A stretch of DNA of 39,067 bases from Lentimicrobium sp. (GCA_024709105.1 JANJXJ010000059.1:1-39067), one strand, 5' to 3'. Shown: positions 7,415 through 15,339, counted from the stretch's first letter. The notes: a model not told the origin generated them from the sequence alone. A program made the numbers and translations.

Positions 7415-8083
7415 ATGACACGACAACTTTGGATTTTGCTTTTTACGATTTTCCCTATTTTGACTTACAGTCAGAATGACCTTGACATTAACTATGACGA
7501 GATTAAACAAATAGTGAATAATCCTGAAAGTGAATACTATTACCCTAAACTATTAGAGCGATACAATAATTTTGATACCACCCTGACACACCATGAATTT
7601 TCGCTGATATATTATGGTTTTTCATTTCAGGATGAATATCTTGTAAATCAGCCATCTGAGACAGATTTGTTAAAGCTATGGAAAAATGATGAAGAAGAAA
7701 AACTGATAGAACAGTGTGAAAAAATATTGGAGAGAAATCCCGTAAGTTTGAGAGCAATTTCTTATTTGTCGAGAGCAAAGCACTCCATTGGATTACCAGA
7801 AAAAGAATGGAGACCTTATCTTGACAGATATTGGGCATTTAGAAAAGTAATTGTTTATAGTGGAGACGGACTTAGTTGTGAGACGGCTTTTAAGGTCATT
7901 TACGTAGAAGACGAATACACAATGATGTATGACTATTTTGAAATAAAAAAGCTTTATGAACAGCGCCTTGTTAATTTATGTGACAGACATATAGTAGAAC
8001 CTGGTGAATATTTTACAGGTGATGAAATTTATTTTGATATATCGCGAAAACTATTGCGAACAATGGAATTACATGGAGAATAA
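7415..8083 (+). CDS. DUF4919-like secreted protein (cassette cargo)
   Basis: The ATG at 7415 is chosen because it starts a clean signal peptide (MTRQLWILLFTIFPILTYSQ) and lies just inside the cassette; a longer frame would run through the recombination site. The 222-residue product has the layout I associate with Bacteroidota DUF4919 proteins: an N-terminal DLDINYDEIKQIV, the YYYPKLLERYNNFDTTLT segment, the IYYGFSFQ motif, and a tail with VIYVEDEYTMMYDYFEI. Their function is unknown; they are exported. The gene is flanked by cassette boundaries: GTTGGCCACT upstream (7385) and the complementary AGTGGCCAAC opening attC 3 downstream. Confidence 0.8.
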   Translation: MTRQLWILLFTIFPILTYSQNDLDINYDEIKQIVNNPESEYYYPKLLERYNNFDTTLTHHEFSLIYYGFSFQDEYLVNQPSETDLLKLWKNDEEEKLIEQCEKILERNPVSLRAISYLSRAKHSIGLPEKEWRPYLDRYWAFRKVIVYSGDGLSCETAFKVIYVEDEYTMMYDYFEIKKLYEQRLVNLCDRHIVEPGEYFTGDEIYFDISRKLLRTMELHGE

Positions 8084-8094
8084 AAAATTACAGT

Positions 8095-8227
8095 GGCCAA
8101 CATGCTATACCTGGCAATTGCGGGTGCAGTGCAGGTTTCGGGTTTTCTGCTTCGCGTTATCTTTCGTATCGGGGGATAGTTTAGCAGCCCGTAATCCGCA
8201 ACTGCAGGTATAGCAGTACCGTTAAGT
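8095..8227 (+). other. attC-like recombination site 3
   Basis: The clearest of the three. It begins GGCCAAC and ends GTTAAGT (8221-8227). The inner arms TGCTATACCTGGCAATTGCGG and CCGCAACTGCAGGTATAGCA pair over about 20 bp with one unpaired base (an extrahelical base, as in integron attC sites) and one G/A difference. The left end AGTGGCCAAC is the exact complement of GTTGGCCACT at the start of its cassette (7385-7394). Confidence 0.8.
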
Positions 8228-8241
8228 CAAATCTAAACCAA

Positions 8242-8546
8242 ATGATCATCACAAACTCCCATCCCATAAAACAAGACCTTGGGGCATACGGCGAACATGA
8301 TCTTGCTCAACAGATTGACCAGCTTTCTGATGATGATATTATCCAGATCGGTAAAATGGCAGCAAAACATACAGAACAAGGAGGTTTTATTTCAAACACA
8401 TTGTTATGGGAGCCATTGAACATATTGAAGTTGTAAAACGGGAGCCCAAAAGACAAAAACGTGATTTATCAGTCTATAAAAGCCCCGAATCTGACCCAAA
8501 AGAGAATATAATTGGCAGGGTGCTGAACAGGCTAAGAAGAAAATAG
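8242..8546 (+). pseudogene. Frameshifted small protein in the terminal cassette
   Basis: The first frame (8242-8436) gives 64 residues starting MIITNSHPIKQDLGAYGEHD and ending in an unlikely tail (LLWEPLNILKL). A second frame overlaps it and continues to 8546 with a basic, helix-like C-terminus (IEHIEVVKREPKRQKRD, ENIIGRVLNRLRRK). The frames join well near GGTTTTATTTC at about 8383-8392, where a one-base slip in the T run would fuse them into a protein of about 100 residues. It may be a true frameshift, a sequencing error or programmed. No family recognised. Its 5' end is shared with the remnant at 2930. Confidence 0.5.
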
Positions 8547-8758
8547 CCCGGCATCTGTGAGCGTTTATGGGAATTACAAGCCATTCAAAGCTTAACATCA
8601 GAAAAAACCTGATCATCTCACCCGATATAACCACTCCATTAACAACCCTTCATCGCTCTGTGTATCCTGGCCACTTTTTTGTAGCTTCGTGGCGTGCAAG
8701 TTTGAACCGTTTAAATTCATTACATTTTATCAACACCCACCCATCAACCAGCCAACCT

Positions 8759-9727
8759 ATGAAAACAAAACTAAGCCTGTTGCTGCTGCTGAGCATATGC
8801 ACATTTGCTCAAACCGTTCAGAAACCACGGTATGTGATTGTAATACACGGAGGAGCCGGAAACATCACCCCGCAGCGGTTTTCGCCTGAAAAGCAGGCCG
8901 AATACGAGCTGAATCTGAACAATGCTTTGCTTGAAGGTGAAAAAGTTCTGGCTTCGGGTGGTGATGCTACCGATGCAGTAATTGCAGCGGTAAGGTACCT
9001 GGAAGAGTGTCCGCTTTTTAATGCCGGACGCGGTGCGGTTTTTAATGCCGATGGCAGAAACGAGCTTGATGCCTCCATCATGGATGGCAAAACCGGAAAA
9101 GCCGGCGCTGTAGCCGGGGTAAGCATAATTAAAAGCCCGGTAATGGCTGCACGCATGGTGATGGACTCTTCGGGCCATGTAATGCTTGCCGGCCGTGGTG
9201 CCGAGGAGTTCGCCATGAAACACAGGCTTGAAATGGTGAATCCGGATTATTTCTACACCGGGGAAAGCTGGCAGGAATACCTAAAGGTAAAACAAAACCG
9301 GGAAAATGAGGGTAGAAAAGGTACAGTAGGTGCGGTTGCCCTTGATATACATGGAAACCTGGCTGCTGCCACCTCAACCGGCGGTATGGTGTACAAGAAA
9401 TACGGCCGCATCGGCGATTCGCCGGTGATCGGGGCAGGTACCTATGCTTCCAACCTTTCCTGCGCGGTGTCCTGCACCGGACACGGAGAGTTTTTTATCA
9501 GAAATGCAGTGGCTTACGATGTTTCAGCCCGCATGTTGTATCTGGGAGAAACGGTGGAAGCTGCCACTGAGTTTATCATCAATCAGAAACTAAAATCGCA
9601 GGGCGCAGCCGGAGGCCTGATTGCGTTGGATAAAGACGGTAACATTTCCATGCCGTTTAATACCCCGGGAATGTTCAGGGGGTATATTAAGTCGGGAGAA
9701 ATGCCGAAGGTGTTGATGTTCAGGTAG
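8759..9727 (+). CDS. Isoaspartyl peptidase/L-asparaginase (Ntn hydrolase)
   Basis: The ATG at 8759 begins a signal peptide (MKTKLSLLLLLSICTFAQ); the longer upstream frame has no signal and reads through noncoding sequence. The 322-residue precursor has HGGAGN near residue 30, GGDATDAV (68-75), GRGAVFNADG and NELDASIMDG. The cleavage site GTVGAVALD follows, with the nucleophile Thr189 becoming the N-terminus of the beta subunit after self-cleavage. TSTGGM and CTGHGE complete the pocket. This family (EC 3.4.19.5 / 3.5.1.1) hydrolyses beta-aspartyl dipeptides and asparagine. Export to the periplasm is indicated. It is monocistronic and convergent with the zinc-ribbon gene. Confidence 0.92.
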   Translation: MKTKLSLLLLLSICTFAQTVQKPRYVIVIHGGAGNITPQRFSPEKQAEYELNLNNALLEGEKVLASGGDATDAVIAAVRYLEECPLFNAGRGAVFNADGRNELDASIMDGKTGKAGAVAGVSIIKSPVMAARMVMDSSGHVMLAGRGAEEFAMKHRLEMVNPDYFYTGESWQEYLKVKQNRENEGRKGTVGAVALDIHGNLAAATSTGGMVYKKYGRIGDSPVIGAGTYASNLSCAVSCTGHGEFFIRNAVAYDVSARMLYLGETVEAATEFIINQKLKSQGAAGGLIALDKDGNISMPFNTPGMFRGYIKSGEMPKVLMFR

Positions 9728-9767
9728 CGCAGAATCAGCTTTTTAACTTACCGGAAACCAGCCCTGA

Positions 9768-10127
9768 TTATTCCTTCTTCTTGTCTCTGATTACCAGCAT
9801 ATAGAAATCGTTGTCGAGAGGCAGGTAGCCATATTCATATACAAAACGGTAGGTGGAGCCTTTTTGTGTAGTATAAAGGTTGGTAATGTAGGTAAAATTA
9901 AAACCTAAGGACGACAGCCGCTCCTTATGCACTGTAGTTTTATCTTCCGGGACCAGCTCTGCAAGGATTTTCCGGTTCTTTTTCAGGATGCTGTTTACCT
10001 TTTTAAATGTTTCGCTTTGTTCGCTGTTCAGACGATTGTTGTAGTTGTTACGGCATTGATCGCTGCAGAATTTTTTATCGGCTCTCCCAATGAGTGGTTC
10101 GCCGCAATCAAGACAGTTTTTTTGCAT
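9768..10127 (-). CDS. Zinc-ribbon protein (DUF2116-like)
   Basis: A start at 10127 (MQKNCLDCGEPL) is preferred to the one at 10208, which would add a hydrophobic stretch ahead of a cytosolic zinc domain; if the long form were used it would be membrane-tethered. The 119-residue protein begins with a zinc ribbon, CLDCGEPLIGRADKKFCSDQC, with ligands C-x2-C and C-x3-C. A Lys/Asn-rich helical linker and a C-terminal region with aromatic strands (FNFTYITNLYTTQKG, FVYEYGYLPLDNDFYMLVI) follow. I know this layout from Bacteroidota proteins of unknown role, possibly nucleic-acid or protein binding. Confidence 0.8.
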   Translation of the reverse strand: MQKNCLDCGEPLIGRADKKFCSDQCRNNYNNRLNSEQSETFKKVNSILKKNRKILAELVPEDKTTVHKERLSSLGFNFTYITNLYTTQKGSTYRFVYEYGYLPLDNDFYMLVIRDKKKE

Positions 10128-10419
10128 AGCTATTGGTTTTAAAAAGAATATGATGAATAACAATGCTACGAAGATATGAAAAAAAAGACTTTTGTTTAAA
10201 TCCTGCATCGCTAAATCATAACTTCCTGAAAAATAATTTACCGGAACTAAGAAATCACAAATTTACACCATAGGATTGTTGTTTTCAGACCATCAATTTC
10301 TCAGCCTTTTGAAGTCCCCGCTGCCCTGTAAAATGCTGTGGAGTCAATTTTATTTTCATTTTCTTCATTTTTTTTATCAAAATTAAAAAATCCCAAGTGC
10401 CAGATAATCAATTATATAG

Positions 10420-10472
10420 CCGTTTATAAACGGTTACAATTGGTTATATTCGTAAGTAAATGGTTATTAACC
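10420..10472 (+). promoter_or_regulatory. Operator-like sites upstream of ssb1
   Basis: A perfect 14-bp palindrome, CCGTTTATAAACGG (10420-10433), is followed by three GGTTA direct repeats at 10432, 10442 and 10462, i.e. 10 and 20 bp apart. A second dyad, GGTTATTAACC, lies at 10462-10472. Helical phasing just upstream of the -7 element suggests a regulator binding one DNA face. Confidence 0.5.
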
Positions 10473-10494
10473 GAATCGGGTAAAAAGGCCGCCA

Positions 10495-10502
10495 TAATTT
10501 TG
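10495..10502 (+). promoter_or_regulatory. Putative ssb1 promoter -7 element (TAATTTTG)
   Basis: TAATTTTG matches TAnnTTTG, 92 nt upstream of the ssb1 ATG. The GGTTATTAACC dyad ends 22 nt upstream, so a bound protein would cover the -33 region. Confidence 0.5.
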
Positions 10503-10593
10503 CCTCATCGTTCAACCGGAAAAAGTTTGGTTAGGACAGGACAAGAAAAAGTAAGTTAAGTTGAACCGCCGCAAAGGCAAAAAACAAAAAACA

Positions 10594-10938
10594 ATGAAAG
10601 CGTTAAAAAATCGTGTACAATTGATCGGACACCTGGGTGCAGACCCCGAAGTAAAAACTTTTGAAAACGGAAGCATGATGGCACGTTTGTCGCTGGCCAC
10701 CAACGAGCCGGCAACGGGTAAAAACGGAGAAAAGAGCATCCGCACCCAATGGCATACCCTTATTGTATGGGGCAAGCTGGCAGAGATTTGCGCCAAATAC
10801 CTGCAGAAAGGGCGTGAGGTAGCTGTAGAGGGCCGCATAGCCTACCGCACCTTCACCGATGCCGATGGCAGCAACCGCATTGCCACTGAAATCACCGTAA
10901 ATGATTTGCTTATGATCAGCGGCCGCAGGGCAGGTTAA
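10594..10938 (+). CDS. ssb: Single-stranded DNA-binding protein 1
   Basis: The ATG at 10594 starts MKALKNRVQLIGHLG; the in-frame TTG at 10561 would add a nonfamilial basic leader. The 114-residue product is one OB fold of the bacterial SSB family: RVQLIGHLGADPEVKTF, LSLATNE, QWHTLIVWGKLAEICAKYLQKG, VAVEGRIAYRTF, EITVNDLLMIS. It ends right after the OB fold (SGRRAG) and lacks the Gly/Pro-rich linker and acidic tip (as in DDDIPF) that recruits partners in long SSBs. It is first in a run of three related genes; the second starts 46 nt downstream. Confidence 0.93.
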   Translation: MKALKNRVQLIGHLGADPEVKTFENGSMMARLSLATNEPATGKNGEKSIRTQWHTLIVWGKLAEICAKYLQKGREVAVEGRIAYRTFTDADGSNRIATEITVNDLLMISGRRAG

Positions 10939-10984
10939 TCCCGGAATATTCATTCAATTATAAATCAGAAAAAATACTACAGTT

Positions 10985-11332
10985 ATGAAAAACAATCTCA
11001 GCAACAAAGTTCAGTTGATCGGCCGTCTGGGCCTTGATCCGGAAGTAAAAGAAGTAACAGGCAAACGCAAAGTAGCCCGCATGAATCTTGCCACCAGCGA
11101 GGAATATTACAACAAAGCCGGCGAAAAGGTAAAAGAAACGCAGTGGCACAGACTCGTAGCCTGGGATGCACTCGCCGAAATCTGCGAAAAATACATTACC
11201 AAAGGGCAGGAGATTGCCGTTGAAGGCAAGCTCGAATACCGGGTGTACACCGATAAGGACAATGTGAAACACTTCATTACAGAAGTTATCATCAGCGAAT
11301 TGCTGATAATCAGCAACCGCAAGGCAAGTTAA
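10985..11332 (+). CDS. ssb: Single-stranded DNA-binding protein 2
   Basis: This 115-residue OB-fold SSB has NKVQLIGRLGLDPEVKE, ARMNLATSEEYYNKAGEK, TQWHRLVAWDALAEICEKYITKG and AVEGKLEYRVYTD. It ends at SNRKAS with no acidic tail. It differs from copies 1 and 3 through the first loop (EVTGKRK for FENGS/FENNR) and DALAE instead of GKLAE. The copies have therefore diverged, and this one may have a distinct DNA or partner preference. It is likely co-transcribed with ssb1 and ssb3 (63 nt to the next gene). Confidence 0.93.
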   Translation: MKNNLSNKVQLIGRLGLDPEVKEVTGKRKVARMNLATSEEYYNKAGEKVKETQWHRLVAWDALAEICEKYITKGQEIAVEGKLEYRVYTDKDNVKHFITEVIISELLIISNRKAS

Positions 11333-11395
11333 AACCAACCGAAAAAAATCTCAGTTAAAAAAATCAAATTCAGAAACCCTTTAAATTTTAAAACC

Positions 11396-11740
11396 ATGAA
11401 CTCATTAAGAAACCGTGTACAACTCATTGGCAATCTGGGCTCAGATCCCGAAGTAAAAACCTTCGAAAACAACAGAAAAGTAGCCAGGCTTACCCTTGCC
11501 ACCAACGATGAATATACCGACAAAGACGGTAAAAAAGTAAAGCAAACCCAGTGGCATCAGCTGGTGGTTTGGGGCAAACTTGCCGAAACCTGCGAAAAAT
11601 ATCTGGTGAAAGGCAAAGAAATCGCTGTTGAAGGTAAACTCACCTACCGCACCTGGACAGACAAGGAAGGTAAAAATCACAACATGACCGAAATTATTGT
11701 GAATGAGTTGCTTATGATGGGCGGCAAGAACAAGGAATAG
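11396..11740 (+). CDS. ssb: Single-stranded DNA-binding protein 3
   Basis: This 114-residue OB-fold SSB is closest to copy 1 at its start (RNRVQLIGNLGSDPEVKTFEN) and to copy 2 in the middle (YTDKDGKKVKQTQWHQLVVWG). It ends at GGKNKE with no acidic tip. A perfect terminator follows 19 nt after the stop codon, which closes the cluster. Three adjacent short SSBs suggest in-place duplication. None carries the long C-terminal tail of a replicative SSB, so the cell's main SSB is probably elsewhere unless the short form does that job in this lineage. Confidence 0.93.
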   Translation: MNSLRNRVQLIGNLGSDPEVKTFENNRKVARLTLATNDEYTDKDGKKVKQTQWHQLVVWGKLAETCEKYLVKGKEIAVEGKLTYRTWTDKEGKNHNMTEIIVNELLMMGGKNKE

Positions 11741-11759
11741 TTTCTTCTGCCGGATCAGC

Positions 11760-11790
11760 AAAAAGAGGAGTCAGCGGGCTCCTCTTTTTT
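11760..11790 (+). terminator. Rho-independent terminator of the ssb cluster
   Basis: AAAAAGAGGAG (11760-11770) and CTCCTCTTTTT (11779-11789) form a perfect 11-bp stem around an 8-nt loop, with a terminal T tract. Confidence 0.9.
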
Positions 11791-12062
11791 GTTTATATGT
11801 TTATCAACATTTCAAAAGTCAGCGGCTGAAAAATATGTGTATAGAGGTCTCTTTCAGTTGCTATTGTTGATAAGTTTATATAATGTTCAGTAAAACAAGG
11901 GGATAAGAGTTGGTTTTATTGTTAGTTTATTAATATTCTCCGTTGTCGGAAATGCTTGTGTTTATTATTAAATTTACAGCAAGAGGTTCTCTGCTTTGTT
12001 TTTGATGCATTATTCAGTACATGGCAGTAATGACCCCGGGCTTTAACAATCAGTTCAGTAAA
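11791..12062. other. Intergenic region before the lipocalin gene
   Basis: AT-rich, without a gene. No clean TTG/TAnnTTTG promoter pair was found. Confidence 0.4.
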
Positions 12063-12587
12063 ATGAAAGTTACCATTCTCGCAGCTATGGCCGGACTTTT
12101 TCTTTTGGGATGCCGGAGTACTGAAAAAGTACCCACCCCGGTCGGCGAAGTAGACCTGGGCAGATACACCGGCCTGTGGTATGATATTGCATCCTTTCCG
12201 GTAAGGTTTCAGCGGGGCTGCCATTGCACCACTGCCGAATACACTCTGATGCCCGAAGGTTATGTAAAAGTGGTGAACAAATGCAGAAAAGGCGGCTATA
12301 ACAGCGAAGAGTCAGGCATTACAGGGAAAGCCTTTCCTGTAAAAGGGGCCAGCAATACAAAACTTAAGGTTCAGTTTTTCTGGCCTTTCAGGGCCGATTA
12401 CTGGATTGTGCGGCTGGATAAGGACTACCGCTGGGCAGTTGTTTCATCGCCGGGAAAAGATTATTTGTGGATATTAAGCCGCACCCCTCAAATGGAAGAA
12501 TCCATTTATCAGAGTATTATCAATGACCTTTCGGCCGATGGTTATGACACCGGCCGGTTGGTAAAAGTGCCTCAGGAATGTAAATAA
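12063..12587 (+). CDS. blc: Outer-membrane lipocalin (Blc-like)
   Basis: The ATG at 12063 starts MKVTILAAMAGLFLLGC, a lipoprotein signal with lipobox LLGC (Cys17); 174 residues. The lipocalin hallmark is clear: VDLGRYTGLWYDIASFP with GxW (37-39), then FQRGCHCTTAEYTL, the FWPFRADYWIVRLDKDYRW segment of strands F-H, and a C-terminal helix region after WILSRTP. The two Cys in RGCHC and one in NKCRKGG could pair. Blc-family proteins bind fatty acids or lysophospholipids in the outer membrane and act in envelope maintenance. It is followed after 25 nt by the PhoH gene, so the two may be co-transcribed. Confidence 0.92.
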   Translation: MKVTILAAMAGLFLLGCRSTEKVPTPVGEVDLGRYTGLWYDIASFPVRFQRGCHCTTAEYTLMPEGYVKVVNKCRKGGYNSEESGITGKAFPVKGASNTKLKVQFFWPFRADYWIVRLDKDYRWAVVSSPGKDYLWILSRTPQMEESIYQSIINDLSADGYDTGRLVKVPQECK

Positions 12588-12612
12588 ATAGCTTATTTTA
12601 AATTCTCGTAAT

Positions 12613-14301
12613 ATGGCTAAAAAGCAACTCAGGAATAAACTGGCCGACGAAGGCCCCGAAACCAGGAAAAAAGCCTCACGCAAAGAAAAGGCAGCTGTAG
12701 TGGTTAAAGAATTTAAGCCCAAACAGAAGAACAATCCCCCCAAAGCCATTCGTCACAAACCCTCAGATGTGCTTGCCATCAGCCTGAACGATGTAAATCC
12801 GAAGCTGGAAGCCGATTTCGACCGGGTGATGCCTGAACCGGAACTGATTAAAGATGATGCAACTTTCCCGGAACCTCCTCCTCAGAAAACTGCAAAGCCC
12901 AGAGGCCGTCCGCCAAAGGAAAAGCCTGCAATTGCATCCACCGAAAAGCCTGACGCAGCCCCAAAAGTTGTACGCAAGCCCAAAAAGAAAAAGATTTTTG
13001 TGCTCGATACTTCCGTGATTCTTTACAATCATAACTCTATCAACAGTTTCGACGACAACGATGTAGCCATTCCCATAACGGTACTTGAAGAACTCGACAA
13101 CTTTAAAAAAGGAAATGATACCAAAAATTTTGAAGCCAGGGAGTTCATCAGAATTATTGATACCCTTTCAGAAAACGCTACACTTACCGACTGGATTCCT
13201 CTGGTAAAGTCAAAAGGGGGAAGTTTTAAGGTAGTGATGAATGAGCGCAGCGACATGGATGCGCGCAAAATTTTTGACGATAACAAACCCGATCACCGCA
13301 TTTTGAATGCTGCCATTGGGTTGGTACAGGAATATCCTGACCGCAAGGTGATTCTGGTAAGTAAAGACATTAACCTGAGGCTGAAAGCCAAATCGCTCAA
13401 CATAACCGCCGAAGACTTCCTCACCGGCAAAATCAAAGACGTTGAAGGGCTGTATACCGGCATAAGTACCATCAACAACCTGAGCAGCAAGGTGATTGAC
13501 AAGTTGTATCAGCAGGGCTACTGCACCGCCCGCGAAATCGGCGTTAAAGAACCTGTAGCCAATCATTATTTTATTCTCCGCAACACCAATACCTCTGCAC
13601 TGGCCTTTTTCAACTCACAAACGCGCCGTGTGGAAAGGATTGAAAAGCGTTCAGCCTTCCGCATTACGCCGCGCAATGCCGAACAGGTATTTGCCATGCA
13701 CGCCATCTTGAATCCCGAGGTCAAACTGGTTACCCTGCAGGGGGTGGCAGGTACCGGAAAGACTTTGCTTGCGCTGGCTGCCGCACTGGATCAGAAACGA
13801 AACTTCAAACAGGTTTTCCTTGCCAGGCCTATTGTTCCGCTCAGCAACAAAGACATCGGATATCTGCCGGGTGATATAAAATCGAAAATTAATCCATACA
13901 TGGAGCCTTTGTATGACAACCTGAAATTTATACAAAGTCAGTACAGCGAAAAAGACAAGGAGTTTAAAAACATTACCGAATCGCTCGAAAACGAAAAGTT
14001 AGTGATACAACCTTTGGCCTATATCAGGGGGCGAAGCATTTCGAATGTGTGTTTTATCATTGACGAAGCCCAGAACCTGACCCCGCATGAAGTAAAAACA
14101 ATCATCACCCGGGCAGGGCAGGGGACCAAAATCATCTTTACCGGTGACATTTATCAGATTGATACTCCTTACCTTGACGCTCAGAGTAACGGACTTTCCT
14201 ACCTGATTGACAAGGTAAAGCACAATGCCATTTATGCACATGTGCGCCTTGAAAAAGGGGAACGCTCAGAGCTGGCCAATCTTGCCAACGATCTGCTTTA
14301 G
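12613..14301 (+). CDS. PIN-PhoH family protein with an AT-hook
   Basis: The product is 562 residues. A disordered Lys/Pro/Ala-rich N-terminus (1-126) holds an AT-hook-like KPRGRPPK (95-102). A PIN nuclease domain follows (about 127-270: FVLDTSVILYNH with Asp132, ITVLEELDNFKKG, DHRILNAA, VILVSKDINLRLKA). The C-terminal PhoH ATPase (about 350-562) has Walker A GVAGTGKT (377-384), Walker B CFIIDEAQN (480-488) and sensor TGD (511). PhoH2-type proteins couple RNA unwinding with PIN RNase cleavage. The long basic leader is unusual compared with the more compact PhoH2 proteins I know. It is convergent with the M28 gene (26 nt between stops). Confidence 0.92.
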   Translation: MAKKQLRNKLADEGPETRKKASRKEKAAVVVKEFKPKQKNNPPKAIRHKPSDVLAISLNDVNPKLEADFDRVMPEPELIKDDATFPEPPPQKTAKPRGRPPKEKPAIASTEKPDAAPKVVRKPKKKKIFVLDTSVILYNHNSINSFDDNDVAIPITVLEELDNFKKGNDTKNFEAREFIRIIDTLSENATLTDWIPLVKSKGGSFKVVMNERSDMDARKIFDDNKPDHRILNAAIGLVQEYPDRKVILVSKDINLRLKAKSLNITAEDFLTGKIKDVEGLYTGISTINNLSSKVIDKLYQQGYCTAREIGVKEPVANHYFILRNTNTSALAFFNSQTRRVERIEKRSAFRITPRNAEQVFAMHAILNPEVKLVTLQGVAGTGKTLLALAAALDQKRNFKQVFLARPIVPLSNKDIGYLPGDIKSKINPYMEPLYDNLKFIQSQYSEKDKEFKNITESLENEKLVIQPLAYIRGRSISNVCFIIDEAQNLTPHEVKTIITRAGQGTKIIFTGDIYQIDTPYLDAQSNGLSYLIDKVKHNAIYAHVRLEKGERSELANLANDLL

Positions 14302-14327
14302 CAACGGCTGAAAGCTTTTTGCTGATA

Positions 14328-15329
14328 TCAGCGACTGGAATAAACCACCGTAAGCACTGTGTGGCCTACCACCCTGAGGGTTTCCTTGCTGATTATGTCC
14401 ATATCGTCTTCCACGGTGTGCCACTGATCGAAGAAACCTTTTTCCCTGTTGGGATCGTAGTCAATGATGTCTATGGTAGGGATACCGATGATTTCGTTAA
14501 CATACAAGTGGTCATCAGTTATCGGGCCGGTTTTGCGGTTCTGGAAGTACGCCTGATACCCAAGACTATGAGCGGTGTTCCATACTTTCCGCATGATGTC
14601 GGGTGCATAGTACATGGAAACCTGTTCCATGGTAAAAGCCGGACTGGCTGCGCCCACCATATCCAATAAAATTCCGAATCTGGCAGAATAACCCGGCACA
14701 TGAGGATTTCTGGCCCAGTGCTGCGAACCCAGTGCCCATGAATGGTCAGTATTGCCCTGCAGTTCCTGGTGTTCACCATAATCTTCGGCATCAAACAGAA
14801 CAATATCCACCCCCAGTCCGGGATTATGCATATTCATTTGCCGTGCAATTTCCAGAAGCACACCAACGCCACTGGCTCCGTCGTTGGCGCCGGGCACCGG
14901 TTTTCGGTGATTTGCCGGATCGGGGTCGTGGTCGGCCCAGGGGCGGGAATCCCAGTGTGCACATAGCAGCACCCGCGAGCGGTTTTCGGGATTAAAAGAT
15001 GCAATTATATTCCGGGCATCCAGCATGGTTCCGTCGCTTGCCCTGAGTTTTGCCTTTTGTACAACCACCTGAGGTGTGAACCTTAACAAAGTATTTTCAA
15101 GCCAGGCAGCACATTTGAGATGTGCCGGTGTGTTGGGCACCCGTGGGCCGAAAGCAACCTGTTTTGCAACAAAATTGTAAGCCGAATCGGCATTGAATTC
15201 AGGCACAAAAACTTTTTCTTTGGGCTGGTCCACCGTTTCAGAACTGGTTTTCTTGTTTTTATTGCCGTCGCAGCCGGTCATCAACCACAATACAGAAATC
15301 AGAAGTGCTGCCAGAGTGAATTTTTTCAT
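14328..15329 (-). CDS. M28-family lipoprotein, glutaminyl cyclase-like
   Basis: This 333-residue lipoprotein has the signal MKKFTLAALLISVLWLMTGC with lipobox MTGC (Cys20), then a Lys/Glu/Thr-rich linker. The metallopeptidase-like fold shows AHWDSRPWADHDPDP (124-138), GANDGASG with Asp150, VLFDAEDYGEH with Glu182, TDDHLYVN (His274) and DQWHTVEDD with His304. A single zinc ligand set of Asp, Glu and a late His, plus WHT, matches glutaminyl-peptide cyclotransferases of the M28 fold rather than two-metal aminopeptidases. The likely role is forming N-terminal pyroglutamate on exported proteins. It follows the nitroreductase gene by 10 nt and is probably its operon partner. Confidence 0.88.
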   Translation of the reverse strand: MKKFTLAALLISVLWLMTGCDGNKNKKTSSETVDQPKEKVFVPEFNADSAYNFVAKQVAFGPRVPNTPAHLKCAAWLENTLLRFTPQVVVQKAKLRASDGTMLDARNIIASFNPENRSRVLLCAHWDSRPWADHDPDPANHRKPVPGANDGASGVGVLLEIARQMNMHNPGLGVDIVLFDAEDYGEHQELQGNTDHSWALGSQHWARNPHVPGYSARFGILLDMVGAASPAFTMEQVSMYYAPDIMRKVWNTAHSLGYQAYFQNRKTGPITDDHLYVNEIIGIPTIDIIDYDPNREKGFFDQWHTVEDDMDIISKETLRVVGHTVLTVVYSSR

Positions 15330-15339
15330 TTACAAAGAG

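Larger units (their letters stand above)
10128..10593. other. Divergent intergenic region upstream of the ssb cluster
   Basis: 466 bp without a believable gene. It holds the ssb promoter and the palindromic operator-like sites at 10420-10472. The part near 10340-10390 is T- then A-rich. Confidence 0.5.

Noticed and set aside
8567-8758. The longer reading of the asparaginase gene with a start at 8567.
   Set aside because: It would bury the clear signal peptide beginning at 8759 and reads through sequence with no coding character.
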